DNA of 64,000 bases from Phaeodactylibacter sp. GTDB lineage: Bacteria > Bacteroidota > Bacteroidia > Chitinophagales > Saprospiraceae. The translations under genes were made by a program, and so were the position numbers. The stretch spans positions 186,001 through 250,000 of the forward strand of contig NZ_JALEGS010000049.1 in NCBI RefSeq assembly GCF_022763345.1, given 5' to 3'. Within the stretch, counting starts at the first letter, position 1, and each line of letters begins with the position of its first letter. The notes under the pieces were generated by a model. It worked only from the letters and a program-made list of their open reading frames with translations, ran no database searches and was not told where the DNA came from. Below are positions 8,850-17,796 of this stretch, in pieces.

Positions 8850-9224
8850 GTCCTGTTTACGGTTTGTGCTGGCTGTGCGCCCGCTTGTCCTGCTTTTCCG
8901 GGTGGTCATTCGCTCAGCCACAGGTTTTCAGGGCTTCAAAGATACAGGGAAAAGGAAATAAAAATAAATCCGGTGGCGGAAGGGCGCTGGCTTAGTCTGT
9001 GCTGCCAGCCCCCTGACAAATGTCACCCCGAACATTGATCTTTTTCACACGGGCCTGCGCAACAATTGCCTAACTTAAGGTAGTGCTTTATCAAGTGTGT
9101 GGAGGGAATTAAGCTACCACAAATTACCCGGTTTTTCACACTTTGCAAAGCCCCGGGATCTAACCCATCCTGATTCCTTAACCGAAGCCGCTGCCCGTGC
9201 AGCTGCGCGACCAAATTGCAAGTC
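8850..9224. other. Gene-free divergent regulatory region
   Basis: No convincing gene lies between the divergently transcribed HipA-like kinase and the first universal stress protein. A minus-strand TATCTTTG element occurs at 8937-8944 and is described separately. I see no repeat or RNA gene. Confidence 0.6.
8937..8944 (-). promoter_or_regulatory. Possible Bacteroidota -7 element for the HipA-like/DUF3037 operon
   Basis: On the minus strand this reads TATCTTTG, matching the TAnnTTTG -7 consensus of Bacteroidota housekeeping promoters. About 21 bases upstream is a T-rich stretch (no clear TTG). A start here would give a leader of roughly 80 bases before the ATG at 8849. Confidence 0.45.
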
Positions 9225-10109
9225 ATGAGAACCATACTCAGCCCTACCGATTTTTCCCTTTGTGCCCGGTACGCGACAGATGCCGCTGCACAACTTGCAC
9301 GCCGGCTTAATGCCCAGCTTCACTTACTGCATTGTATGAACCTGCCTGATGGCTGGGATGACTGGAGTGAGCAACAGCGCGCTATGCGCCCCGATATACA
9401 ACAGAAGGTGGCTAATGCTCAGCTGCAATTGCAGGATTTGAGCAATGCTTACCCCAATTTGGAATTAAAGGCTACCGTTTGCAGTGGCGCATTGCCTAAG
9501 TCTGTGGCTGAATATGTTGAACACGCAGCTGCAGACCTCGTGGTCATGGGCTCCCACGGCGCAAGTGGCAAGAATGAATACTTCATCGGTTCCAATACTC
9601 AGAAAGTGGTTCGGGAAGTACACTGCCCGGTATTGGTGGTCAAGGAGCCGCTTGAACAGATTAATTTCGATAAAGTGGTCTTTGCCTCTTCTTTTCACCA
9701 AAAAGAGCGGGAAGCTTTCCTGAAGTTCAAGGAGTTTGTCAAGCCTTTTGTACCGGAGATTCATTTGGTGGAAATCCACACCTCTTCTTTCTTCGACCCT
9801 CCTTACATCCTGAGCCGTCAAGCCATGGAAGAATTCAGGGGGCTGTGCGCGCCGTTCCGCTGTGAGACGCATGTGTTCCGCAACTTCAGTGTAGACCGGG
9901 GCGTACGGGCTTTCGCCGAAAAGATCGGGGCGGGCCTGATTGGCATTTCCAACCACCATCGTCATCCGCTGCGGCGCATGCTTAGTGGCAGCAACGTAGA
10001 AGCTTTGGTGAACCACTCTGAAATCCCTGTGCTGAGTATTGACTATCTGGATGAAATAGATAGCCCGGCACCCATAACAGAACGGAAACGGCAACAATTA
10101 TCCTTTTGA
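9225..10109 (+). CDS. Universal stress protein, two tandem UspA domains
   Basis: A 294-residue cytoplasmic protein made of two UspA domains. The first begins MRTILSPTDFSLCARYATDAAAQLARRL and ends with the nucleotide-binding pattern VMGSHGASGKNEYFIGSNTQKVVREVHCPVLVV; the second (about 145-285) is more divergent and ends HSEIPVLSIDY. The ATG at 9225 fits the family start; a TTG three codons upstream is less likely. A second Usp gene follows on the same strand after a weak hairpin. Confidence 0.93.
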   Translation: MRTILSPTDFSLCARYATDAAAQLARRLNAQLHLLHCMNLPDGWDDWSEQQRAMRPDIQQKVANAQLQLQDLSNAYPNLELKATVCSGALPKSVAEYVEHAAADLVVMGSHGASGKNEYFIGSNTQKVVREVHCPVLVVKEPLEQINFDKVVFASSFHQKEREAFLKFKEFVKPFVPEIHLVEIHTSSFFDPPYILSRQAMEEFRGLCAPFRCETHVFRNFSVDRGVRAFAEKIGAGLIGISNHHRHPLRRMLSGSNVEALVNHSEIPVLSIDYLDEIDSPAPITERKRQQLSF

Positions 10110-10118
10110 TTTTATAAA

Positions 10119-10152
10119 GCCAGGTGGGGAAAGCCTCCTGCCTGGCGCTTTT
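10119..10152 (+). terminator. Weak hairpin between the two usp genes
   Basis: GCCAGG at 10119-10124 pairs with CCTGGC at 10141-10146, with further partial pairing inside, followed by a short T run (10149-10152). It may attenuate transcription into the second usp gene. Confidence 0.45.
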
Positions 10153-10168
10153 GAAAAACTTGTAGCCG

Positions 10169-10981
10169 ATGCGCCACAACATCCTTTTTCCCACTGATTT
10201 TTCTCCGGCCGCCCACCATGCCTTTAAGTATGCACTGCAACTGGCTGAGAAGCTGGATACTGCTCTTGACCTCTTGAGTGTTTACCACCTGCCCATAAGC
10301 GATAGCAGCCGCGTGTCCCCTCATCAGATAGACCCTCTGCTTCGGGAAAAACGGGCCGTGGTAATGCAACAGCTTGGAGAATTGGCGGAAGAAGCCCCTT
10401 CAAACCGCATCGGGCAGTTGCGGGCAGATTATGGTTTGTTTGTGTATCAGGAAATTATTGATGCGGCGCGCAGGGGCGGGCATCAGCTCATTGTGATGGG
10501 TACCAAAGGCGAGCGCAACCCCATGCAGCAAATGATGGGCAGCGTCACCACTCATACCCTCATGAATGCGCCCTGCCCAGTGATCGCTGTGCCGCAGAGT
10601 GCGCCGGTACGCCCCATCAGCCATATCGCCTATGCTACTGACTTCGAGCCTAAGGATGAAAAAGCGGTGGCGAATCTGACGGAGTTGGCAAACAGGCTCA
10701 AAGCAAAAGTCCATTTCGTACATGTGGATAGGGAGGCGGATATTTCTAAAACGGAAGCCTACAAAGTGGTGGATCAGTATCCGCTTCCTTTCACCGATTT
10801 TACGCTGATGTCCAATCTCAACCCGGCTGAAGGGATCAATGCCTTTATCGCTGAGCGGGATATGGATGTACTGGCGTTGTTCGTTCCCAACCGGCGCCTG
10901 CTGGAACGCCTCTTCCATCGTAGTTTTACGAAGCAGATGGCCTTTCATGTCAAGGTGCCTCTATTGGTTTTTAGGGGATAG
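10169..10981 (+). CDS. Universal stress protein, two tandem UspA domains
   Basis: A 270-residue relative of the preceding gene. Domain one starts MRHNILFPTDFSPAAHHAFKYALQLAEKL and contains the glycine loop VMGTKGERNPMQQMMGSVTTHTLMNAPCPVIAVP; domain two starts ISHIAYATDFEPKDEKAVANL and ends RSFTKQMAFHVKVPLLVFRG. Both halves keep the Usp order of strands and helices. The pair of tandem-domain genes probably arose by duplication. The trigger for expression is not evident. Confidence 0.92.
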   Translation: MRHNILFPTDFSPAAHHAFKYALQLAEKLDTALDLLSVYHLPISDSSRVSPHQIDPLLREKRAVVMQQLGELAEEAPSNRIGQLRADYGLFVYQEIIDAARRGGHQLIVMGTKGERNPMQQMMGSVTTHTLMNAPCPVIAVPQSAPVRPISHIAYATDFEPKDEKAVANLTELANRLKAKVHFVHVDREADISKTEAYKVVDQYPLPFTDFTLMSNLNPAEGINAFIAERDMDVLALFVPNRRLLERLFHRSFTKQMAFHVKVPLLVFRG

Positions 10982-11073
10982 CAAATCTGATTTTTCTGTT
11001 TTTGGCACGGTTGTTGTAATAGGTAGAGTGGTTAATTAAGGTCAAAAATTAGGATTACGATTTGTTTGAAAAT

Positions 11074-11098
11074 GCCCGCCTTTGTGCGGGCTTTTTTT
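11074..11098 (+). terminator. Rho-independent terminator after the usp genes
   Basis: GCCCGC (11074-11079) and GCGGGC (11086-11091) form a 6-bp GC stem with a six-base loop, followed by seven T residues. Confidence 0.85.
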
Positions 11099-11107
11099 AT
11101 GGTTGTA

Positions 11108-11222
11108 CTGAGGGTTTCACGCAGCGTTCGCGAAGGAGGGCGCAAAGTACGCAGCGCTTCCTGATTAGGGCCGTTAACGTGGCGCTCTTTACGAAGCCCT
11201 TTGTCCCCTTGGCGTGAAAGCC
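11108..11222. repeat. Possible dispersed intergenic repeat
   Basis: Non-coding stretch with imperfect direct and inverted motifs, including GTTTCACGCAGCG, GCGCAAAGTACGCAGCG and, in the other orientation, GGCGTGAAAG near the end. It resembles the CGCAAAG/TTTCACGC-type intergenic repeats seen in several bacterial genomes. Only one copy is visible in this window. Confidence 0.35.
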
Positions 11223-11235
11223 CGAATGAGCCTTA

Positions 11236-13065
11236 TCAAAACGCCTGTAGTTCCACCAGTTTCTGGTACTCTCCGTCCTTCTGCAGCAGGCTTTCGTGCG
11301 TGCCCCGCTCCATGATTTGCCCGTCCCGCATCACAATGATCTCATCTGCGTGCTGTATGGTGGACAGGCGGTGAGCTATGACGATGGAAGTCCGGTTTTT
11401 CATCAGCTCAAGCAGGGCTTTCTGGACTAATTTCTCAGATTCGGAATCCAGGGCGGAGGTTGCTTCGTCCAGAATGAGTATTGGTGGGTTTTTCAGAATG
11501 GCGCGGGCGATTGTCAGCCGTTGCCGTTGCCCTCCACTCAATTTGCTGCCCCGGTCTCCGATATTGGTATGGTAGCCCTGCTCGGAAGCCAGGATGAAGT
11601 CGTGCGCATTGGCTGCCCGGGCGGCAGCCTCTACCTGATCTTGTGTGACGCCCTCCATGCCAAAGACGATGTTGTTGTAGATGCTGTCGTTGAAGAGGAT
11701 CGCTTCCTGAGATACAATGCCCATGAGGTTGCGCAAGTCGCGAAGGCGGTAACGGCGAATGTTCTGTCCATCCAGGAGAATCTCCCCTTCCTCCACGTCA
11801 TAAAATCGGGGGAGTAGATCGGCCAGCGTAGACTTCCCCGCCCCGGAAGCGCCCACCAGCGCCACCACTTTGCCTTTAGGCAGGCTCAGGTTAATATTTT
11901 GGAGCACCGGGCCTTCGTCTTTGCGGTAAGCGAAGGTAACGTTGCGGTAGGCTATACCCTGTTGAAAGCCCGAAAGGGGCAGGGCATCGGGTGTGTCCTT
12001 GATGTTGACAGGTGCGTCAAGCAGGGCTTCCATACGGCGCATGGCCCCCACGCCTTTTTGAACGTTGTAAACGGCTTTGGATAGTTTCTTCGCCGGGTCA
12101 ATGACGTTATAGAAGGCAAAGATGAATGTAAGGAAAGTCTCTGCATCCAGCTGCCCGCTGAACACCTGACGGGATCCATACCACAGTAGTACTGCCACCG
12201 TGCCAATGCCCAGGAATTCTGAGAGGGGAGAGGCTAGGTCGCGCCGCCAGAGCAGGCGGGTGAGGGAGCGCCGGTAGCCGTCATTCTCTACCCGGAATTT
12301 CTCTTTCTGATAATGCTCGGCATTAAACCCTTTGATGATCCGCAGCCCGCCCAGGCCTTCTTCCAGTATGGCGACGAGGTTGCCAAGGCGGTCCTGCACA
12401 TCTGCTGATTTTTTTTTGAGCCGCCTGCCAATACCACCGATCACCACGCCTGTGAAGATCATCAGCAGAAAGACAAAGCCCGTGAGTGTGGGGCTTACAT
12501 ACACCATAAACCCCAGCGCCCCTATGATGATGAGGGGCTCCCGGAATACAGCTTCCAGTACATTGAGAATACTCCATTCTACTTCCTGTACATCGCTTGT
12601 CATACGGGACATTAGGTCACCTTTGCGCTCCTCGCTGAAGTAAGCGAGGGGTAGGGCCATTACCTTGTCGTACATCTGAGCCCGAAGGTCACGGATGATG
12701 CCATTGCGTACCGGTGCCATGAAGAAGAGGGACAGGTACCGGAAGAGATTTTTGAGCAGAAAAACTGATAAAATAGCTGTGCAGACGAAGATCAGCGCGG
12801 CTTCCTTGCCCTGCTCCACAATCAGCTGACTGATGTAGTAGTTGAAGGAAGCTGTGGCGCTTTCGATATCCCAGCCGAAAACAGGCTTGTCCATCACTAG
12901 CTCCCGCCGGTCAAAGAGGATTTCCAGGAAGGGGACCAGCAAGGGGATGCTAAGAGCTGTGAACAGCGCCGTCATAATATTACTGAAAATATTGAGCCCT
13001 ACATACGCTTTGTAGTTGCGCATATAACCGAGCAATCGCCAGAAGCTGCTGCGTTCTTTTTTCAT
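11236..13065 (-). CDS. ABC transporter, fused permease-ATPase (MsbA-like exporter)
   Basis: A 609-residue half-transporter: six predicted membrane helices in residues 1-330 (first around NYKAYVGLNIFSNIMTALFTALSIPLLVPF), then a nucleotide-binding domain with Walker A GASGAGKST, signature LSGGQRQR, Walker B ILILDEATSALD and the switch His in IVIAHRLST. It would act as a homodimer in the inner membrane, probably exporting a lipid or hydrophobic compound; MsbA-like is the closest general description but substrate is not determined. It lies 16 bases downstream of the PliI-like lipoprotein gene, so the two are likely co-transcribed. Confidence 0.93.
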   Translation of the reverse strand: MKKERSSFWRLLGYMRNYKAYVGLNIFSNIMTALFTALSIPLLVPFLEILFDRRELVMDKPVFGWDIESATASFNYYISQLIVEQGKEAALIFVCTAILSVFLLKNLFRYLSLFFMAPVRNGIIRDLRAQMYDKVMALPLAYFSEERKGDLMSRMTSDVQEVEWSILNVLEAVFREPLIIIGALGFMVYVSPTLTGFVFLLMIFTGVVIGGIGRRLKKKSADVQDRLGNLVAILEEGLGGLRIIKGFNAEHYQKEKFRVENDGYRRSLTRLLWRRDLASPLSEFLGIGTVAVLLWYGSRQVFSGQLDAETFLTFIFAFYNVIDPAKKLSKAVYNVQKGVGAMRRMEALLDAPVNIKDTPDALPLSGFQQGIAYRNVTFAYRKDEGPVLQNINLSLPKGKVVALVGASGAGKSTLADLLPRFYDVEEGEILLDGQNIRRYRLRDLRNLMGIVSQEAILFNDSIYNNIVFGMEGVTQDQVEAAARAANAHDFILASEQGYHTNIGDRGSKLSGGQRQRLTIARAILKNPPILILDEATSALDSESEKLVQKALLELMKNRTSIVIAHRLSTIQHADEIIVMRDGQIMERGTHESLLQKDGEYQKLVELQAF

Positions 13066-13081
13066 AGTTAGTTTGATCTGC

Positions 13082-13750
13082 CTATTCTACGGGTTCCAGG
13101 CGATAGCTGGTTTCTCCCTTTTTCAGGGTGTAGGTTATCGTTTGAGGATTGCCGCTACGCTGTTCGTTTTGGGGCGTGGAGAACTTCCGGAGCAAAGCCG
13201 TTTCCATAAGTTCGAACGTTTCCACCCCGTCGCGGTCGCGTTGGTTGGCAGCGTTTTCAGCCTCAGCCATATAAATCTGCCCGTAGGAGCGGTTGCGGTA
13301 AGAAGCAAAGGCGTGTACTTTTTCCGTACCATTATCCGAACGGGTAAAGATGTAAACCTCCGGGTAGCTGTCCTGGTTGAGGTCGGCCAGTTGAGCACGC
13401 ACCACTGCACCGTTTACTTCCATTTTGGTCTCCTCATTGCGCACGCTCATCCCTTCTGTGTTGAGGGTGAAATAATTGGAGCTGGCATTAGGGGATTCCA
13501 CGATGAAGGTGACGGAGCCTGCTGTAAGTCTTTCTTCAAAGGGGCCAGCTGCCGCAGGTGCTGACTTCCGGGCCATTTCGGCGGGCTCAGGTGCGGCCGT
13601 TTCCGCAGCCACAGAGGCTTCATCGGAGGCACTCTCGGTTTCAGTGATCGTATCGGTTGAGTTGGCGGCTTCGCCTGAAGCTTCGGAACTGCCCCCACAG
13701 CTGCATACGATAAAGGACAGTACCAGTAAAAGCAAAAAAATGGATCTCAT
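13082..13750 (-). CDS. PliI-like lipoprotein (possible lysozyme inhibitor)
   Basis: A 222-residue lipoprotein: leader MRSIFLLLLVLSFIVCSCGG, an acidic Ser/Thr/Ala/Glu-rich linker to about residue 68, and a C-terminal domain whose pattern (AQLADLNQDSYPEVYIFTRSDNG...VHAFASYRNRS...FELMETALLRKFSTP...QTITYTLKKGE) resembles the PliI family of periplasmic inhibitors of I-type lysozyme. In that family a conserved DLN.D.YPE.Y motif is the core marker. Protection against host or environmental lysozymes is an inference. It precedes an ABC exporter gene by 16 bases. Confidence 0.7.
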   Translation of the reverse strand: MRSIFLLLLVLSFIVCSCGGSSEASGEAANSTDTITETESASDEASVAAETAAPEPAEMARKSAPAAAGPFEERLTAGSVTFIVESPNASSNYFTLNTEGMSVRNEETKMEVNGAVVRAQLADLNQDSYPEVYIFTRSDNGTEKVHAFASYRNRSYGQIYMAEAENAANQRDRDGVETFELMETALLRKFSTPQNEQRSGNPQTITYTLKKGETSYRLEPVE

Positions 13751-13776
13751 AGTGCGGTATTTTGGTCTGTAAATAA

Positions 13777-13822
13777 CAACAGGCTTGCCGGGCTCATTAT
13801 TTTCCCATGCAAACCTGTTATT
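13777..13822 (-). terminator. Possible terminator of the efp-accBC operon
   Basis: Reading the minus strand, AACAGGTTTGC (13809-13819) and GCAAGCCTGTT (13778-13788) form an 11-bp stem with one G-T pair and a long loop, followed by a weak GTTATTT tract. It sits 25 bases after the accC stop. Confidence 0.5.
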
Positions 13823-13846
13823 TTGTAGTATGGTGCAGGCGGTTGC

Positions 13847-15208
13847 CTACTTCTTTTTCTTAGGCTCCTCGGGCTTCAGTTCAAAGTCGTTGAGAAAGCC
13901 GGTATGGAAGTCCCCGTTGCGGAAACGCTCGTCCTTCATCAGTTGTTGATGGAAAGGGACAGTGGTCTTCACGCCTTCAATGATGAATTCATCGAGTGCA
14001 CGCTCCATTTTCTTGATACACTCTTCGCGGGTTGGAGCCCGGCAGATGAGCTTGGCAATCATGGAATCGTAGTAAGGTGGAATGGTGTAGCCAGCGTATA
14101 CGCTTGTGTCCACCCGAACGCCATGCCCTTTAGAGCTGTGGAAAGACGCGATTTTGCCCGGGCTTGGACGGAAGCCGTTGAAGGGGTCTTCCGCATTGAT
14201 CCGGCACTCCATAGCATGCGCATTGGGATAATAGTTGCCCCCTTTGATGAGCTCACCCGCTGCGATTTTGATCTGCTCCTTGATCAAGTCATGGTCGATT
14301 ACCTCTTCTGTGACCGGGTGCTCAACCTGAATCCGGGTGTTCATCTCCATGAAGTAGAAGTTCCGGTATTTGTCCACGAGGAACTCCACGGTACCCACAC
14401 CTTCGTACTTGATGGCTTCTCCTGCTTTTACAGCCGCATCGCCCATTTTCTCCCGGAGCTCGTCGGTCATGAAAGGAGAGGGGCATTCTTCCACCAGTTT
14501 TTGGTGGCGGCGCTGAATAGAGCAGTCCCGTTCGGAAAGGTGGACGACTTTGCCTTTTTGGTCACCAGCAATCTGGAATTCGATATGACGAGGCTCTTCG
14601 ATGAATTTTTCGATGTAAATGCCATCGTTGCCAAATGCCGCCTTTGCTTCCTGACGGGCGCGGTCCCAGTTCGGCTCAAACTCCTTTTCTTCCCAAACGA
14701 TCCGCATCCCTTTACCGCCACCGCCGGCAGTAGCCTTCAGGATGACCGGATAGCCGATATCCTTAGCGATTTTGAGGCCGGATTTGGTATCCTTGACCAG
14801 CCCATCGGAGCCGGGGATGACCGGGACGCCTGCTTTGATCATGGTCTCTTTGGCCGTAATTTTGTCTCCCATCTTGCGGATCTGCGCAGGGGTGGGCCCT
14901 ATAAACTTAATACCATATTCGGCGCAAACTTCGGCAAAATCAGCATTCTCTGCCAGGAATCCATAGCCCGGGTGGACCGCATCGGCGTTGGTAATTTCTA
15001 CCGCAGCCATGATTCTTGGTACGCTCAGGTAAGACTCGGCAGAGGAAGGCGGGCCAATGCAGACCGCTTCATCAGCGAAGCGCACGTGCAGGCTTTCCTT
15101 ATCGGCAGTTGAATAGACCGCCACCGTTTTGATGCCCATTTCCCGACAGGTGCGAATGATACGCAGGGCAATCTCTCCACGGTTGGCTATGAGTACTTTT
15201 TCAAACAT
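13847..15208 (-). CDS. accC: Acetyl-CoA carboxylase, biotin carboxylase subunit
   Basis: ATP-dependent carboxylation of biotin on AccB, the first step of fatty acid synthesis. The 453-residue protein has MFEKVLIANRGEIALRIIR at the start, the glycine-rich ATP loop KATAGGGGKGMR, EKFIEEPRHIEFQIAGD, ERDCSIQRRHQKLVEECPSP, and FMEMNTRIQVEHPVTEE; the length is normal. The ATG at 15208 matches the family N-terminus; a start nine codons upstream would add a short non-conserved tail. It follows accB by 68 bases in an efp-accB-accC order. A short Lys-rich tail (KPEEPKKKK) closes the protein. Confidence 0.97.
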   Translation of the reverse strand: MFEKVLIANRGEIALRIIRTCREMGIKTVAVYSTADKESLHVRFADEAVCIGPPSSAESYLSVPRIMAAVEITNADAVHPGYGFLAENADFAEVCAEYGIKFIGPTPAQIRKMGDKITAKETMIKAGVPVIPGSDGLVKDTKSGLKIAKDIGYPVILKATAGGGGKGMRIVWEEKEFEPNWDRARQEAKAAFGNDGIYIEKFIEEPRHIEFQIAGDQKGKVVHLSERDCSIQRRHQKLVEECPSPFMTDELREKMGDAAVKAGEAIKYEGVGTVEFLVDKYRNFYFMEMNTRIQVEHPVTEEVIDHDLIKEQIKIAAGELIKGGNYYPNAHAMECRINAEDPFNGFRPSPGKIASFHSSKGHGVRVDTSVYAGYTIPPYYDSMIAKLICRAPTREECIKKMERALDEFIIEGVKTTVPFHQQLMKDERFRNGDFHTGFLNDFELKPEEPKKKK

Positions 15209-15276
15209 AAAACCATTCAATTGGATGAGCAGCAAAGGGCTACTGCCCTTGCAGCGATAGGTGTTTCAATCAGCTT

Positions 15277-15843
15277 TTAGCCCTTAGGGTCAACCAGGAA
15301 CAGTACCTGATCATACTCTACCGGCTGTGCATCTTCAACCATTACCTTAACAATTTTGCCGGCAATTTCGGACTCGATCTCGTTGAAGAGTTTCATAGCC
15401 TCCACGATGCAAACGACCTGCCCGACCTCAATCGCGTCACCTACTTTTACATAAGGTGGCTTTTCCGGGCTGGAAGACCGGTAGAAAGTACCGACAATCG
15501 GAGAACGGACTTCCAGGTAGTTGGAATCCTCCGCTTTGGCCTCGCTGGCTGGTGCTTCTGATTGAGCAGGCTCTGCCTGTGGCTTTGGTGCCGGGGGAGC
15601 AGGAGCAGGCTGCGGGGCCTGCGGATAAGGCTGCTGCACAGGCGGAGACATCTGAATGATCGGTGCGGTGGGCTGAGGTGCAGAAGGAGCCGGTACCGTG
15701 CCGGAGGCCTGGTCCTTTGGCTTAGCCTTCTGATGTTTGTTGGTCCGGATGGAAAGCTCAAACTCTCCGTCCTTCATTTTAAATTCGGTCAGGTTGGATT
15801 TGTTGATGAGCTTCACCAACTCTTGGATGTCCTTAAAAGTCAT
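15277..15843 (-). CDS. accB: Acetyl-CoA carboxylase biotin carboxyl carrier protein
   Basis: Carries biotin between the carboxylase and transferase sites. The 188-residue protein has the N-terminal helix (MTFKDIQELVKLINKSNLTEFKMKDGEFELSI), a Pro/Ala/Gln-rich flexible linker (about 40-110), and the biotinyl domain with the EAMKLFNEIESE site whose Lys is biotinylated. It begins five bases after the efp stop, so efp, accB and accC form one minus-strand operon. Confidence 0.97.
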   Translation of the reverse strand: MTFKDIQELVKLINKSNLTEFKMKDGEFELSIRTNKHQKAKPKDQASGTVPAPSAPQPTAPIIQMSPPVQQPYPQAPQPAPAPPAPKPQAEPAQSEAPASEAKAEDSNYLEVRSPIVGTFYRSSSPEKPPYVKVGDAIEVGQVVCIVEAMKLFNEIESEIAGKIVKVMVEDAQPVEYDQVLFLVDPKG

Positions 15844-15848
15844 AGGTG

Positions 15849-16415
15849 TTATTGTTTTACGCGTTCCATGTAAGCGCCGGTTTCAACCTCAATCTTCACT
15901 TTGTCGCCCTGATTGATAAACAGAGGGACCCGAACTTCCGCACCGGTTTCTACGGTAGCTGGCTTCAGTGTGTTGGTGGCTGTATCGCCCTTAACACCAG
16001 GCTCTGTGTAGGTGACTTCCAGAATGATGTACTGAGGCATCTCCATGGTCAGCGGCACCTCGCGGTCTGCGTGGTAGATCACGTCTACTTCCATACCTTC
16101 TTTAAGGAAATGGGCATGCTCTACGATATTGTCGCTAAGCGCAACCTGCTCATAGGTTTCATTATTCATGAAGTGGTAACCCATGTCGTCGCTGTAGAGA
16201 TACTGGAATTTGCGGCGCTCCACACGCACTTCGTCCACTTTGTGACCGGCAGAGAAAGTATTATCCAAAACCTTTCCGGAAGTCAGGCTTTTGATTTTTG
16301 TACGTACGAATGCCGCACCTTTTCCTGGCTTAACGTGTTGAAACTCAATAATGGTGAAGATATCATTATTGAAGTCAATGCACATGCCTTTTCGGATGTC
16401 AGAAGTTGTAGCCAT
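15849..16415 (-). CDS. efp: Translation elongation factor P
   Basis: Ribosome-binding factor that relieves stalling at polyproline stretches. The 188-residue protein has the three beta-barrel domains; the modification-site loop reads VKPGKGAAF, with Lys at the conserved tip position. Other family marks are NNETYEQVALS and YHADREVPLTMEMPQYIILEVTYTEPGVKGDTA, and the C-terminal RVPLFINQGDKVKIEVETGAYMERV. A TATCTTTG promoter-like element lies upstream, and accB follows after five bases. Confidence 0.97.
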   Translation of the reverse strand: MATTSDIRKGMCIDFNNDIFTIIEFQHVKPGKGAAFVRTKIKSLTSGKVLDNTFSAGHKVDEVRVERRKFQYLYSDDMGYHFMNNETYEQVALSDNIVEHAHFLKEGMEVDVIYHADREVPLTMEMPQYIILEVTYTEPGVKGDTATNTLKPATVETGAEVRVPLFINQGDKVKIEVETGAYMERVKQ

Positions 16416-16457
16416 TTGCTATAGCTTGCGTTTTTATTTGGTATTCAAATTGCGATG

Positions 16458-16465
16458 CAAAGATA
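16458..16465 (-). promoter_or_regulatory. Possible -7 element for efp-accB-accC
   Basis: The minus strand reads TATCTTTG, matching TAnnTTTG. It would place the transcript start about 36 bases before the efp ATG. The -33 element is not clear (a TTTC about 18 bases upstream). Confidence 0.5.
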
Positions 16466-16540
16466 GAAAAATCCAAGGACTTGAAACGGGGCCTTAAGCG
16501 GGAGGTCTCCTGCCGGGCAGAAGGCTCGGTGCCATTCGGC

Positions 16541-17530
16541 TTAGTAAGCCCACTTGATATAGATAGCTCCCCAGGTGAAGCCACCCCCAAATGCGGTCAG
16601 GATGATGTTGTCCCCTTTCTGAAGCTGATCTTCCCAGTCCCACAGGCAGAGCGGCAGGGTCGCAGCAGTCGTATTGCCGTATTTCTGTATATTGACCATC
16701 ACCCGCTCCATCGGGAAGTCCGCCATGCGGGCTACCGTCTCGATGATACGCTTGTTGGCCTGATGGGGTACCAGCCAGGCAATATCGTCATTAGTTAGAT
16801 TATTGCGGGCCATCACCTGAGTGACTACGTCCGACATGCCGGATACCGCAGCTTTGAATACCGGGCGGCCATTCTGAAACACAAAGTGCTCCCGGTTGGC
16901 TACGGTTTCGGCGGTCGCCGGATAACGGGAGCCACCTGCTTTCTGATGCAGGTAAACCCGCCCGGAGCCGTCGCTCTTGAGCAGGGAGTCCATCACGCCA
17001 ACCGGTTCCTCAGTAGCTTCCAGCATCACGGCACCGGCACCATCTCCAAAGATGACGCAGGTTGTCCGGTCCGTATAGTCCACAATGGAAGACATTTTAT
17101 CTGCCCCAATGACGACTACCTTTTTGTGTGCGCCAGCTTCGATAAAGCGGGCGGCTGTAGTCAGGGCGTAGAGGAAGCCCGAGCAGGCGGCATGAATATC
17201 GTAGCAAAAAGCATTTTTCATGCCGGTTTCGTCGGCGATGATATTCGCCGTGTCCGGGAAAACCATATCCGGGGTAACGGTGGCACAAATGACAAGCTCT
17301 ACCTCGCCGGGATCGGTATTGGTCTTTTCCAAAAGCCCTTTAACGGCTTCAATGCCCATCACCGAAGTGCCTTGCCCTTCTCCCTTAAGGATATGCCGCT
17401 GCTCAATGCCAGTGCGGGTGCGTATCCACTCGTCGTTGGTATCGACTATGGTTTCCAGTTCGGCGTTGGTCAGGATGTAGTCCGGCAAATATCCCTGAAC
17501 GCCGGTAATGGCAGCTTGTGTTTTTGCCAT
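16541..17530 (-). CDS. fabH: Beta-ketoacyl-ACP synthase III
   Basis: Condenses acetyl-CoA with malonyl-ACP to start fatty acid synthesis. The 329-residue protein has the catalytic Cys116 in DIHAACSGFLYAL, His in WLVPHQANKRI and Asn in KYGNTTAATLPL, completing the Cys-His-Asn triad, and an N-terminus (ITGVQGYLPDYILTNAEL) of FabH type. It lies upstream of efp-accB-accC on the same strand but separated by 125 bases with a likely promoter. rpmF and plsX, often beside fabH in other bacteria, are not here. Confidence 0.96.
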   Translation of the reverse strand: MAKTQAAITGVQGYLPDYILTNAELETIVDTNDEWIRTRTGIEQRHILKGEGQGTSVMGIEAVKGLLEKTNTDPGEVELVICATVTPDMVFPDTANIIADETGMKNAFCYDIHAACSGFLYALTTAARFIEAGAHKKVVVIGADKMSSIVDYTDRTTCVIFGDGAGAVMLEATEEPVGVMDSLLKSDGSGRVYLHQKAGGSRYPATAETVANREHFVFQNGRPVFKAAVSGMSDVVTQVMARNNLTNDDIAWLVPHQANKRIIETVARMADFPMERVMVNIQKYGNTTAATLPLCLWDWEDQLQKGDNIILTAFGGGFTWGAIYIKWAY

Positions 17531-17796
17531 AGTTCCTTAGTAGATTGTAATCTTCGATAAATGCCTGGGTTTTGAAAAGCTGGCAACCGTTTAAAAGAGC
17601 CGTATTTCATGCGCTTTTGCCTTCCGCTTCGTCAATGGGCCATGGGATTTATCAAAGACTGGTAATTGTTGCTAATCCGTTTTGTGGTATTGCCCCTCAT
17701 GAAGGACCATTCCTAAAATGGGCAGCAAGGTAGGAAAATCTTAGGGATCAGGCAATTTATTGAATCAGAGTAAAACGGCTAAGGCTTTTTCTTCCC

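Noticed and set aside
13904..15112. Open frame of about 400 codons opposite accC
   Set aside because: accC is certain, and the opposite frame shows no family pattern.
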